The position numbers were made by a program, and so were the translations under genes. A model generated the notes under the pieces. The model worked only from the letters and a program-made list of their open reading frames with translations, was not told where the DNA came from and did no database searches. A stretch of 64,000 bases of DNA from an uncultured bacterium (GTDB lineage Bacteria; Cyanobacteriota; Vampirovibrionia; Gastranaerophilales; Gastranaerophilaceae): assembly GCA_902775025.1 (NCBI GenBank), contig CACYKP010000020.1, positions 62,001 through 126,000 of the forward strand, in the 5' to 3' direction. The number at the start of each line of letters is the position of its first letter. The stretch's first letter is position 1. This document shows, one piece after another, positions 15,766 to 24,081 of this stretch.

Positions 15766-16269
15766 ATGCAAATAGATAACATTCAAACATATAATAATTC
15801 TAAACAAAACTTTAAAGCTTTAAGAATTAAAAGAGGCTCCGATAAATACATATCATCAATGCCCAATAAAGTGATTGACCGACTAGACTGCATTGGAGAG
15901 GATTTGGCGAATACAAAATATTACCATCTCGATATCGGGAATGACGGTTTCTTTATAAATCATGTTAGCGGAGAAAAATTTTTTCCTCCGATTAATATTA
16001 ACAATGTCGGAAAAGCTCTCATTATAAAAGCAAGACAGGGGTTGACGCAAATATCAAAAAGACTAAATTATGAAACAACTAGTGAAGTTAAAAATATAGA
16101 AGAAAAAATTAAAAGTTCTTCAACTCAAATAGAAAGAATTGCGGAGATAGTTAAAGTTTTAGATAATTACGAGAATTTTTTGGCTGAAAAAGAGAAAAAT
16201 TTGATAATAACTCCATCTGAACCACGTGAAACAAAATTGCAAAAACTAATAAAAAAATACGGCATCTAA
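15766..16269 (+). CDS. Orphan protein with N-terminal tag, 167 aa
   Basis: Begins MQIDNIQTYNNSKQNFKALR, again polar-Ile, Asn-rich, Asn-Phe-Lys-Ala. The middle holds strands (YYHLDIGNDGFFINH), the C-terminal third a long charged helix likely to coil (about residues 95-150). No recognised domain. It follows the phosphoesterase pair by 24 bases and precedes another tagged orphan by 25 bases, so four tagged genes lie in a row here. Function unknown. Confidence 0.72.
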   Translation: MQIDNIQTYNNSKQNFKALRIKRGSDKYISSMPNKVIDRLDCIGEDLANTKYYHLDIGNDGFFINHVSGEKFFPPININNVGKALIIKARQGLTQISKRLNYETTSEVKNIEEKIKSSSTQIERIAEIVKVLDNYENFLAEKEKNLIITPSEPRETKLQKLIKKYGI

Positions 16270-16294
16270 GGGTAAATCCTAGAGGAGAAGAAAT

Positions 16295-16654
16295 ATGAAA
16301 GTAGAAAAAATTGACAGTTTCCAACCTTGTTTTAATGCAAAAGTCTCTCCAAGATTTATTAAGTCTATGCAAGGATATTTCAATAACGGTCCTAACAGGC
16401 TCAAAAACAACTATCTCCTTAATGCTAAAATTGAAGAATATGCATCATTTGGACGTGATAATTTTACTATAGAGATGAGGCAAAAATCAGGGCCGCTTGG
16501 CTTTGAATACTCGCTTGTTGCAGTAAGAGATAACGATGAATCTGGCAGAGGAATCGTTCTTGCAACAAGAACCGCATACAGAAAAATTGTTAATAAATTT
16601 ATGAATATGAATAAAGGCGAGTTCCATAGCCATTTTAGAGGTATTAAGCCGTAA
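16295..16654 (+). CDS. Orphan protein with N-terminal tag, 119 aa
   Basis: Starts MKVEKIDSFQPCFNAKVSP (Phe-Asn-Ala in place of Phe-Gly-Ala). The rest is a basic mixed alpha/beta protein without known motifs. AGGAGAAG gives a strong ribosome site before the ATG. It is the last gene of the tagged cluster and ends at a bidirectional terminator shared with the convergent branching enzyme. Function unknown. Confidence 0.7.
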   Translation: MKVEKIDSFQPCFNAKVSPRFIKSMQGYFNNGPNRLKNNYLLNAKIEEYASFGRDNFTIEMRQKSGPLGFEYSLVAVRDNDESGRGIVLATRTAYRKIVNKFMNMNKGEFHSHFRGIKP

Positions 16655-16661
16655 TATTAAT

Positions 16662-16700
16662 AAAAAAAGCGGTTTTTGCAATTGCAAAAACCGCTTTTTT
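16662..16700. terminator. Bidirectional intrinsic terminator
   Basis: A near-perfect palindrome: AAAAAAGCGGTTTTTGCA and its complement, with A/T runs on both sides, between convergent genes ending at 16654 and 16731. Confidence 0.94.
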
Positions 16701-16730
16701 AACTATTTTTATTTAATCTTGCTCTAATCT

Positions 16731-18449
16731 TTATTGATACAGCGGTGCTAACTTCTTCTCTTGTTGAGGAATTACACCTTCAGTGATTGATTGATATACT
16801 CTATAATCAATTACAGGGAAGCAGTTATCTATACTTTCAATCTCCTTGAGTTTTGCATCATCAATATTTCCGCTTTCAATCATATCTGCGATTAAACTAA
16901 ATCTGTCAACGTGTTCATTAAATCTGTCTGTTGCATAATCTTTAGCCTGCCAAGTTGTGATCAGGAACGGCCAATCTGAAGATTGAAGCAGCAGATTTTC
17001 TCTTGCGAGTTGATTTAATGCTCTATGAAGCAGTGTATCTTCCGGAATTTCAGGGTGAGCATCAACAATCGCACACATACGTTTTTCACAAGAGTGAATA
17101 ATCGGCCACATCCATTCAGTCAAGTGGTTTTGCCATACATAGAAGTGTCCGCCTTGTCCCCAAGATGATTCAGGAATTTGAATAGCTTCTTTCGGAGGAT
17201 ATTTAGTAACATATTCACCTGCTGTCATTCTTTCAACTTCAGGAAGATATTGATTAAATTTCTTGATAACTTGTTTAATAAACTCAATACCTTCAAACCA
17301 CCAATGTCCGTATAGTTCCGTATCAAATGATACCATTACAAGTCCTTCTTTACCGTTTGCTTTTTTGTAATCGTTTAGCAAGTGGTAAATAAGAGTTGTA
17401 TAGTGGTCTGAGTTTTCATTTACCTTATTAAATGCAAGTACAGGATCATATAACATCTTGTCGCCTAAATCGGTAGTTGGTGAAGTTATTCTCCAATAGT
17501 GCATACCTGATTTATCATCTCTTTTATGAAATTCTCTGAAACATCCATCACCCGGATATCCGTCAGCAGCTGACCAAACTTGATAACTTGCTCTGTCATT
17601 TCTGCCCATTACCGCTACTTGCGCATCAGGTAACCAGTATGCAGAATATGTATCGTATCCTGTTTTTGGTCTGTCAGGAAGCGGAATGTATTCAATATTT
17701 CCATATACACCAATTACACGTCTATTTCCGATTGAATTACCGCCTTCAATAACGTGAGAATCAGTAAAGAAGTAATGAATATCATTGTTTTGAAGTGTAA
17801 CTTCAATTGCAGGTCTCCAATGCTTTTTACCGTCTTTCCCTACATATTCATACCCTTGACGGTAAGCACATTCAGGCAGCCATGCACCCATTGCCTTCTT
17901 ACCGAATAATCTTTCGGTTGTATCTTGACCGACCTTGAATTGAGCATTCAAGTTACTATCAGTTGCAAGAAGCGGTGAAAATCCGTGAGTTGCTCCTGAT
18001 GTTGTAATTTCTATGCAGCCTAAATCCTGATATTTTTTGAAGTATTTAATAAGATTTTTTTCGTATTTATTTACGAAATCATCTCTTAATTTGTTCCATA
18101 AATCAAAGTAATATTTTGCCAAATATTTTAAATGCTGAGAATGAGCAACTTTAGGATCGGGATATCTTTCCAAATCCTTAGAGACAGCTGTAATTTGCGC
18201 ATCTATGTATTTTACAAAACCGTTCTGCAAATGCTCATCATTTAATTGTTCGGCAAGAATAGGTGTAATACCTACGGTTAATTTTGCCTTGATACCCTCA
18301 TCGTACAATTCAGATATTGCATTAAGGAGCGGAACATAAGTCTCTGCCATACATTCGTAAAGATTTTCTTCTCCGAATGGCCACATACCTGCTTTTCTAT
18401 AATACGGTAGGTGGCTATGTAACATAAATACAAATTGTCCTACTGACAT
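16731..18449 (-). CDS. GH57 1,4-alpha-glucan branching enzyme
   Basis: Forms alpha-1,6 branches in glycogen-like polymers. GH57 motifs: HSHLPYY (11-17), VGITPIL (59-65), WLPECAYRQGYE with nucleophile Glu193, and SFDTELYGHWWFEG with acid/base Asp376; WGQGGHFYVW follows. These match the GH57 branching enzymes of Thermus and Thermococcus rather than amylases. The C-terminal ~150 residues are the helical domain of this group. Length 572 is normal. GGAGG lies 6-7 bases before the ATG. The GT35-like gene is 1.2 kb upstream on the same strand. Cytoplasmic. Confidence 0.9.
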   Translation of the reverse strand: MSVGQFVFMLHSHLPYYRKAGMWPFGEENLYECMAETYVPLLNAISELYDEGIKAKLTVGITPILAEQLNDEHLQNGFVKYIDAQITAVSKDLERYPDPKVAHSQHLKYLAKYYFDLWNKLRDDFVNKYEKNLIKYFKKYQDLGCIEITTSGATHGFSPLLATDSNLNAQFKVGQDTTERLFGKKAMGAWLPECAYRQGYEYVGKDGKKHWRPAIEVTLQNNDIHYFFTDSHVIEGGNSIGNRRVIGVYGNIEYIPLPDRPKTGYDTYSAYWLPDAQVAVMGRNDRASYQVWSAADGYPGDGCFREFHKRDDKSGMHYWRITSPTTDLGDKMLYDPVLAFNKVNENSDHYTTLIYHLLNDYKKANGKEGLVMVSFDTELYGHWWFEGIEFIKQVIKKFNQYLPEVERMTAGEYVTKYPPKEAIQIPESSWGQGGHFYVWQNHLTEWMWPIIHSCEKRMCAIVDAHPEIPEDTLLHRALNQLARENLLLQSSDWPFLITTWQAKDYATDRFNEHVDRFSLIADMIESGNIDDAKLKEIESIDNCFPVIDYRVYQSITEGVIPQQEKKLAPLYQ

Positions 18450-18672
18450 TTTTGCCTCCGTTCATTTCTCTCGTGTTTTAGAATATTTTTACAATCTTCC
18501 AATATATATTTTTACATTACTATTTATAACACAATATCTATAAAAATGTAACTCTTTAGTATTAACCCCTGTTAATAATGTTACAAATGTTTACTATATT
18601 GTATAACCATTTCGGCTAAAGTTGTTATTATATATGGCTTATATACAACATGATTAATTGTAAAAAATACAA

Positions 18673-19509
18673 TTATCCTATTGTAAACATCCAATTATTG
18701 TTTGCAGAACACGTTGCACAAAAGTCGGTTTCTGCCGTAACTAATTTTGAATAATCTTGAAAAGAAGCTCCCATTCTTCCCCTGTAGTCATTTGCTAAAA
18801 ACGGACAAGCATAAACTCCGTTTTTTGTTAAAATCCTTCCGTTCATACAGTCGGCTTTTGCTGAAGGGTTTAACATATCTTCCTCTGTGTAGTTTGGATA
18901 TGAAACATTGATTTGAATGTCAGTATTTGTGATGTTGTTTTGTTCAAAAATTCTTAATAAGTTTTCTTTCAAAACCGGTTCACTTAATTTATAAAAATTT
19001 TGAATTGCAAGAACAGAGGTAAAGTTATACCTGCTCAAATTTTTCAGAGCCGATATTGTTTGCCTGAAGTGCCCTCTGTATTTAATTTTATCACTTTCTA
19101 ATTCATCGAAATGAGCAAGTGATAATCTAAAAAAGATTTGATTTTGACATATATTACTGCTTTCATCTTCAACTTTTTTTAAAAAACGTACCTTTTTTTC
19201 GTTTAAAAAACTTGCATTAGTACAAATGCATACATTACATCTTTTTAAACAAAGTCTTAAAATAGAATTAAAATCTGGATGTGTCATAGGTTCGCCGCCT
19301 GTTAAATATATGCATTCCAATTTTTCAGGTTTCGTATCATTTAATGCTTGTTTTATCATATCTAAAGATATAAAATCTTTAACATTTTTCCCTGAAGGAA
19401 AATCTATGTAACAGCCGCTGCATCTTTGATTGCAATTTTTAGAGGTTAATTCAATAAACAAATTGCTTAATATTTTTAACTCATAAGTTGGCGCCGTGTA
19501 AATACTCAT
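18673..19509 (-). CDS. Radical SAM protein with C-terminal Cys cluster
   Basis: A CNQRCSGC motif (Cx3Cx2C, about residues 26-33) binds the [4Fe-4S] cluster that cleaves S-adenosylmethionine; YLTGGEPMTH is the SAM-binding GGE motif. The C-terminus carries further Cys residues (DCMNGRILTKNGVYACPF and FCATCSANNNW), as in SPASM/twitch domains that bind a second cluster in peptide- or enzyme-modifying members. At 278 residues it is short. I prefer the second ATG (19509), seven bases after GGAG. No precursor peptide gene is adjacent, and the substrate is unknown. It lies between the branching enzyme and GT35 genes with no sign of a shared role. Confidence 0.85.
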   Translation of the reverse strand: MSIYTAPTYELKILSNLFIELTSKNCNQRCSGCYIDFPSGKNVKDFISLDMIKQALNDTKPEKLECIYLTGGEPMTHPDFNSILRLCLKRCNVCICTNASFLNEKKVRFLKKVEDESSNICQNQIFFRLSLAHFDELESDKIKYRGHFRQTISALKNLSRYNFTSVLAIQNFYKLSEPVLKENLLRIFEQNNITNTDIQINVSYPNYTEEDMLNPSAKADCMNGRILTKNGVYACPFLANDYRGRMGASFQDYSKLVTAETDFCATCSANNNWMFTIG

Positions 19510-19637
19510 CATCTCTCTCCTATATTGATTTGTGCGTTTTTAAACGATATTGTTACTATGTATAATAATTAAAATTTTCTTTAAAAAAATCATCAAACAG
19601 GGTAAATAAAATCTGTACAGTTGGATAAATTTATACC

Positions 19638-19670
19638 AAAAAAGACCGCTTTATAAGGCGGTCTTTTTTT
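19638..19670 (-). terminator. Intrinsic terminator of the GT35-like gene
   Basis: GACCGC and GCGGTC around an 8-base loop with A/T runs on both sides; on the minus strand it ends the gene whose stop is at 19687. Confidence 0.85.
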
Positions 19671-19686
19671 ATTTATACATTTTACT

Positions 19687-21381
19687 CTATTTTATATTTG
19701 AGTAAGTCCAAGCATCAAATGTAGGTGTTTCAGAGATATTAAGTTCTTTTTTCTTTTCACCTGCACAGCTATCATCGTGAGCAATCGGAGCATACAATCT
19801 ATTGTAGTATTCAATAACCATTCTGTCAGAATTGAAGTATGCTTCAGATGTTCTGATAGCTTGACGCATAAGTCTTGCCCATTCCTTCTTATCCTTGTAG
19901 TATGTAGGAATAATACGTTTTTCTATAATATCCATTAAACACTTGTGGTCTTGCCAATGTCTTTCTTCCCAAGGCATATCATCATCCAATCCGGGATATT
20001 CAACAGTATAACCGTTTATTCCGTCAAATGTACCTTCAACTGTCCAACCGTCATAGATGGACAAGTGTAAAGCACCGTTCATATTAGCTGACATACCAGA
20101 AGTACCTGATGCTTCGAAAGGTCTGAGCGGAGTATTTAACCAAATATCAGAACCTCTCTTCAACATTCCTGATAATTGAAGTTCGTATCCCGGAAGAACT
20201 ACAACATTCTTCAATGAGTGAGATCTGTTCAATAATTTGTTAAACATTTCTTTACCCATAACATCATCAGGATGGAATTTACCGGCAAATATAATTTGAA
20301 CTTTATCTTCATCTAACAATTTGCCGATTCTTTCTTTATCCATAAGGATTAACCAAGCACGTTTATAATCTGCAAATCTTCTTGCCCAGGTAATTGTTAA
20401 TACGTCAGGATTAAATCTTTTACCTGCAACATTAGCAATATACTTGAATAATTCAGCCTTCATTTCTCTTTTTACTTCAAGAAGTTTTTCAGGACTGTTT
20501 TGGGCTTCAGCGACTCTCTTATCCTGCCAATAATGTAAGTTAACAGCATTTGTAATAGCTCTAATCGGGCATCTGTCCTCAACCCACTCCCACATCTTGT
20601 TAGCAACAAGACCGTGAAGTTGAGAAACAGCATTTGCTATTCTTGACATTCTTAATGCTGCAACCGTAAGCGAGAAATTTTCTCCGCCAAGTTGGATAGC
20701 TTTTTCTCTGCTTGCACCTGCAAAGAAACCGCCTTCAAGAAGTGTGTCAACCCAGTGTACTTCATTCCCTGCCGCAACAGGAGTGTGAGTTGTAAATACG
20801 GTTTTCTTTCTTACTTCTGTTAAATCACCGTTATATTGTCTTAAAAGCTCAAATGCTGCAGGAAGTGCGTGTCCTTCGTTCATGTGAACAACGTCAAATT
20901 TATATCCTGCTGCTTGAAGAACTCTGATACCTGCGATACCAAGAACAGTTTCCTGTGCAATTCTTATTCTTTCATTTCCGTCATATAGCTTGTGAGAAAT
21001 GCTCTTTGCCCAATCGCTATTTCCGTCAATATCCGTTGTTAAAAGATATACAGGACAAGTACCGAATAATTCAGGATTTACTTTGAAAGCTTTTACTTTT
21101 ACTCTTTCGCCAAAAGTATCAACTTCTACAGTAATACCGGTATCTTCTAAGTAATCGTAATATTTTCTGATATAAGCTACTTCTACGTTACCTGAATGAT
21201 CAATTCTCTGATCATAATAACCGTAGGACCAGAGCATTGTTACACCGACCATCGGCATTTGTAAATATCCTGCTGATAACATATGTGAGCCGGCTAAGAA
21301 ACCTAAACCGCCTGAATATGTACTTAAGGATTGATCCATTGCAATTTCCATTGAGAAATAAGCTACATTTGGTAATGTCAT
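19687..21381 (-). CDS. glgP: GT35 alpha-glucan phosphorylase-like protein, pyridoxal-phosphate lysine absent
   Basis: Short-form alpha-glucan phosphorylase family (564 residues). Recognisable blocks: SGGLGFLAG, HMNEGHA, FTTHTPVAAGNE, WARRFADYKR (phosphate-site Arg336 region), AGKFHPDD and PFEASGTSGM. In active phosphorylases the last motif continues with the Lys that holds pyridoxal phosphate (SGTSGMK-type); here it reads SGTSGMSANMNGA, with Ser431 (TCA) in that place. The protein may therefore not be a classical phosphorylase; it may be regulatory or use different chemistry. Start ATG 21381 follows AAGAAGG. By context it belongs with the two GH57 enzymes in glucan metabolism. The family assignment is firm; activity is in doubt. 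Confidence 0.85.
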   Translation of the reverse strand: MTLPNVAYFSMEIAMDQSLSTYSGGLGFLAGSHMLSAGYLQMPMVGVTMLWSYGYYDQRIDHSGNVEVAYIRKYYDYLEDTGITVEVDTFGERVKVKAFKVNPELFGTCPVYLLTTDIDGNSDWAKSISHKLYDGNERIRIAQETVLGIAGIRVLQAAGYKFDVVHMNEGHALPAAFELLRQYNGDLTEVRKKTVFTTHTPVAAGNEVHWVDTLLEGGFFAGASREKAIQLGGENFSLTVAALRMSRIANAVSQLHGLVANKMWEWVEDRCPIRAITNAVNLHYWQDKRVAEAQNSPEKLLEVKREMKAELFKYIANVAGKRFNPDVLTITWARRFADYKRAWLILMDKERIGKLLDEDKVQIIFAGKFHPDDVMGKEMFNKLLNRSHSLKNVVVLPGYELQLSGMLKRGSDIWLNTPLRPFEASGTSGMSANMNGALHLSIYDGWTVEGTFDGINGYTVEYPGLDDDMPWEERHWQDHKCLMDIIEKRIIPTYYKDKKEWARLMRQAIRTSEAYFNSDRMVIEYYNRLYAPIAHDDSCAGEKKKELNISETPTFDAWTYSNIK

Positions 21382-21682
21382 AATTTTTAACCTTCTTATT
21401 TTAACTGTGTACTACTAAAGGACTATAAAAGTCTATTCTACATTTTATCAATAACATACAATTTAATCAACTTTTATATAAAACTAATCAAGCTATTAAT
21501 AGGTAACAAGTCTTAAAACGCTTATTCTGATGAAGTCCTGCGGTTGTAAAGATTTATTACAATATAATACTTTTGGGTTAGTTACATGTAATTATAAAAT
21601 TTTTATTTACATGTTTATTAAAAATTTACTTTTGATTTTACACATGATAATATTATTAAAAATATTTATGCGAGGTGAAATA

Positions 21683-23482
21683 ATGAATACTGCGGAATAC
21701 ATAGTTAAAAGATTGGAAGAACTCGGTGTTAATGACTTTTTTGGGCTTCCCGGAGATTATAATTTTAATTTGTTATATGCAGTAGAAAATAACCCTAATA
21801 CAAAGTGGGTAGGCTGTACAAATGAATTAAACGCAGGATATGCTGCTGACGGATATGCACGTATCAGAGGATACGGAGCGTTAATCACAACATACGGAGT
21901 AGGTGAGTTATCGGCAATAAATGCGATAGCAGGCGCTATGGCAGAAAATATTCCGATTATTCATATTGTAGGACTTCCTTCCTCTGATAAGATTGAAAAC
22001 AAGGATTTAATACATCACAATTTTCAAGAGGTTAATTATCAAAACTTTATTAACGCTTATAAACAAGTTACTGCTGCAACTGCGTTTCTGGCAAAAGATA
22101 ATGCAAAATTAGAGATAGACAGGGTTTTAAAGGTTTTAGTCAGAGATAAAAAACCTGTATATATCGCTATACCAAGTGATGTTGCACAAATGGAAATCTC
22201 TGATAGGGTTGTTTCTTATGATTGGGTAAGCGACAGAAAAATCTTAGAAGAAGTCGCAGATAAGATTTGCAATAAAATATCCAAATCAAAACAACCGGCA
22301 ATAATTGGAGATGTTTTAATTAAACGATTTGATTCAAAGATTGAATATAAAGAATTTGTAGAAAAATCCGGAATACCTGTTTCTAATTTTTTGATGGGCT
22401 CAAATTTAATTGATATAAATTATGCAAAATATCTTGGAGGATTTTACGGAAGTCTTAGAAATCCTATAGCTCAGAAGTATATTGATGAAACGGATTGTTT
22501 AATATCAGTTGGTGCTATTTATAGTGATATTAATACCTACGGTTTTTCAATACCGTTTGATATAAACAAACACATTGCAATATATGGTAATTATACATAT
22601 ATAGACGGTAAAAAATACGAGAATGTAAAAATGTCAGAAGTTCTAGAAGCTATAACAGAAAAAATTGAATACAAAGATATTGAAATTGATAAGCCAAATA
22701 TAGGTTATAAACATAAAGAAGCAGATAATGAGCCTATAACTGCAGATTTTATTTACCCGCAAATACAGGAATTTTTAAAAGAAAATGATATTTTGATAAC
22801 AGAGACGGGAACCACTCTGTTTGGGGTTGCACAAATGGGCTTCCCAGCAAGTACAAATATAGAAATTCAATCTTTATGGGGTTCTATCGGTTGGGCAACT
22901 CCTGCCACATTAGGAGCAAGCCTTGCAAAACCTCAAGCGAGAGTAATTCTTTTGACAGGAGAAGGTGCGCATCAATTGACGGCAATGGAAGTGGGGAATA
23001 TGCTGAGGCGCGGTATTAAGCCGATTATAATCGTTATAAATAATAATGGATACACAACAGAAAGAATGTTATCTGATAGCTCCCAAGATAAGTTTAATGA
23101 TATTTTGCAAATGAATTACTCTAAATTTGCCAGAGTTTTTGAAGGAGATGTTTGGGCAACTAAGGTAAATACATCAGAAGATTTTGACAAAGCTCTCAAA
23201 GTAACACAGATTATGAATAAACTTTGCTACATAGAAGTTTGTACGGACAAATTAGATGCTCCGCAACTAATCTGGGGTTATATAAATTCAATAAAATCAA
23301 CAACTCCTTATACGACAGTATCAAATGCTGGTTCTAAAAAAGAATACGACGATATGGATAATATTATTTTGTCATCTTCCATATCCTCTTCTGAAAACGG
23401 ATTTGAATATGAAACCGTTGTGCATCAGGGTTTTGTAGAAGAAAAAGCGGCAGAAAAAATATCTTCCGAGGAGGAAAAATAA
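21683..23482 (+). CDS. ThDP-dependent 2-oxoacid decarboxylase (pyruvate/indolepyruvate decarboxylase family)
   Basis: Non-oxidative decarboxylation of a 2-oxoacid to an aldehyde; with pyruvate it would give acetaldehyde. Hallmarks: FFGLPGDYN (Asp25), catalytic Glu48 in TNELNAGYAADGYAR, paired His111/His112 in DLIHHNF, the ThDP motif from 426 (GEGAHQL...INNNGYTTE) with Glu460. The Mg-ligand Asp of the usual GDG is Glu (GEG). About 50 acidic, Ser-rich residues extend the C-terminus beyond the family's usual ~550. Start ATG 21683 follows GAGGTG; the upstream in-frame stretch from 21530 lacks family similarity. gmk begins directly after its stop, so they are co-transcribed. Substrate choice cannot be read. 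Confidence 0.87.
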   Translation: MNTAEYIVKRLEELGVNDFFGLPGDYNFNLLYAVENNPNTKWVGCTNELNAGYAADGYARIRGYGALITTYGVGELSAINAIAGAMAENIPIIHIVGLPSSDKIENKDLIHHNFQEVNYQNFINAYKQVTAATAFLAKDNAKLEIDRVLKVLVRDKKPVYIAIPSDVAQMEISDRVVSYDWVSDRKILEEVADKICNKISKSKQPAIIGDVLIKRFDSKIEYKEFVEKSGIPVSNFLMGSNLIDINYAKYLGGFYGSLRNPIAQKYIDETDCLISVGAIYSDINTYGFSIPFDINKHIAIYGNYTYIDGKKYENVKMSEVLEAITEKIEYKDIEIDKPNIGYKHKEADNEPITADFIYPQIQEFLKENDILITETGTTLFGVAQMGFPASTNIEIQSLWGSIGWATPATLGASLAKPQARVILLTGEGAHQLTAMEVGNMLRRGIKPIIIVINNNGYTTERMLSDSSQDKFNDILQMNYSKFARVFEGDVWATKVNTSEDFDKALKVTQIMNKLCYIEVCTDKLDAPQLIWGYINSIKSTTPYTTVSNAGSKKEYDDMDNIILSSSISSSENGFEYETVVHQGFVEEKAAEKISSEEEK

Positions 23483-24025
23483 ATGGGCAAATTGTATGTA
23501 ATTTCAGGCTCCTCAGGGGTTGGTAAAGGAACGGTTATAAATGAGTTTTTAAAAAAGCACCCGAGTTTTAAACTTTCTGTATCTTGCACTACAAGAGGAA
23601 TGAGAGAAGGTGAAGTTCACGGTGTTAATTATTTCTTTTTATCAAAAGAAGAATTTAAAAAATGTGTCGATAATAATGAATTTCTTGAATGGGCAGAGTT
23701 TTCGGGGAATTGCTACGGTACAAAGAAAGAATTTGTTGAAAAATGTTTGGCAAAAGGAGAAAATCTCATATTAGAGATTGATACAAAAGGTGCATTAAAT
23801 GTAAAAAAACTCATGCCGGAGGCTAATTTAATATTTATCGCTCCGCCGTCAATTGAAGAATTGGAAGCTCGTCTTAGAGGCCGCCATACAGAAACGGAAG
23901 AAGCTATACAAAAACGCCTTGCCTCAATAAAGTTAGAGATAGAAAATTCTAAGCATTATGATTATGTTGTCGTAAATGACACAGTCGAAAATGCAGTAAA
24001 AAGAATTGAAGAAATTACAAGATAA
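23483..24025 (+). CDS. gmk: Guanylate kinase
   Basis: Phosphorylates GMP to GDP. P-loop GSSGVGKGTV (about 8-17), GMP-binding Ser/Arg/Tyr in SCTTRGMREGEVHGVNYFF, the EWAEFSGNCYGT lid region and a C-terminal RLASIKLEIE helix. Length 180 is slightly short of the usual ~200 but complete. The ATG lies immediately after the decarboxylase stop and AGGAGG near the end of that gene serves as ribosome site, implying translational coupling. Convergent with uvrA. Confidence 0.95.
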   Translation: MGKLYVISGSSGVGKGTVINEFLKKHPSFKLSVSCTTRGMREGEVHGVNYFFLSKEEFKKCVDNNEFLEWAEFSGNCYGTKKEFVEKCLAKGENLILEIDTKGALNVKKLMPEANLIFIAPPSIEELEARLRGRHTETEEAIQKRLASIKLEIENSKHYDYVVVNDTVENAVKRIEEITR

Positions 24026-24081
24026 ACAAAACAAACTTTTATTACCCTAAAGTAAGGACTATTGAGTAAATTAAAGCGGAA

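Noticed and set aside
21530..21682. N-terminal 51-residue extension of the 2-oxoacid decarboxylase
   Set aside because: No family similarity, and GAGGTG with ATG at 21683 marks the usual start.
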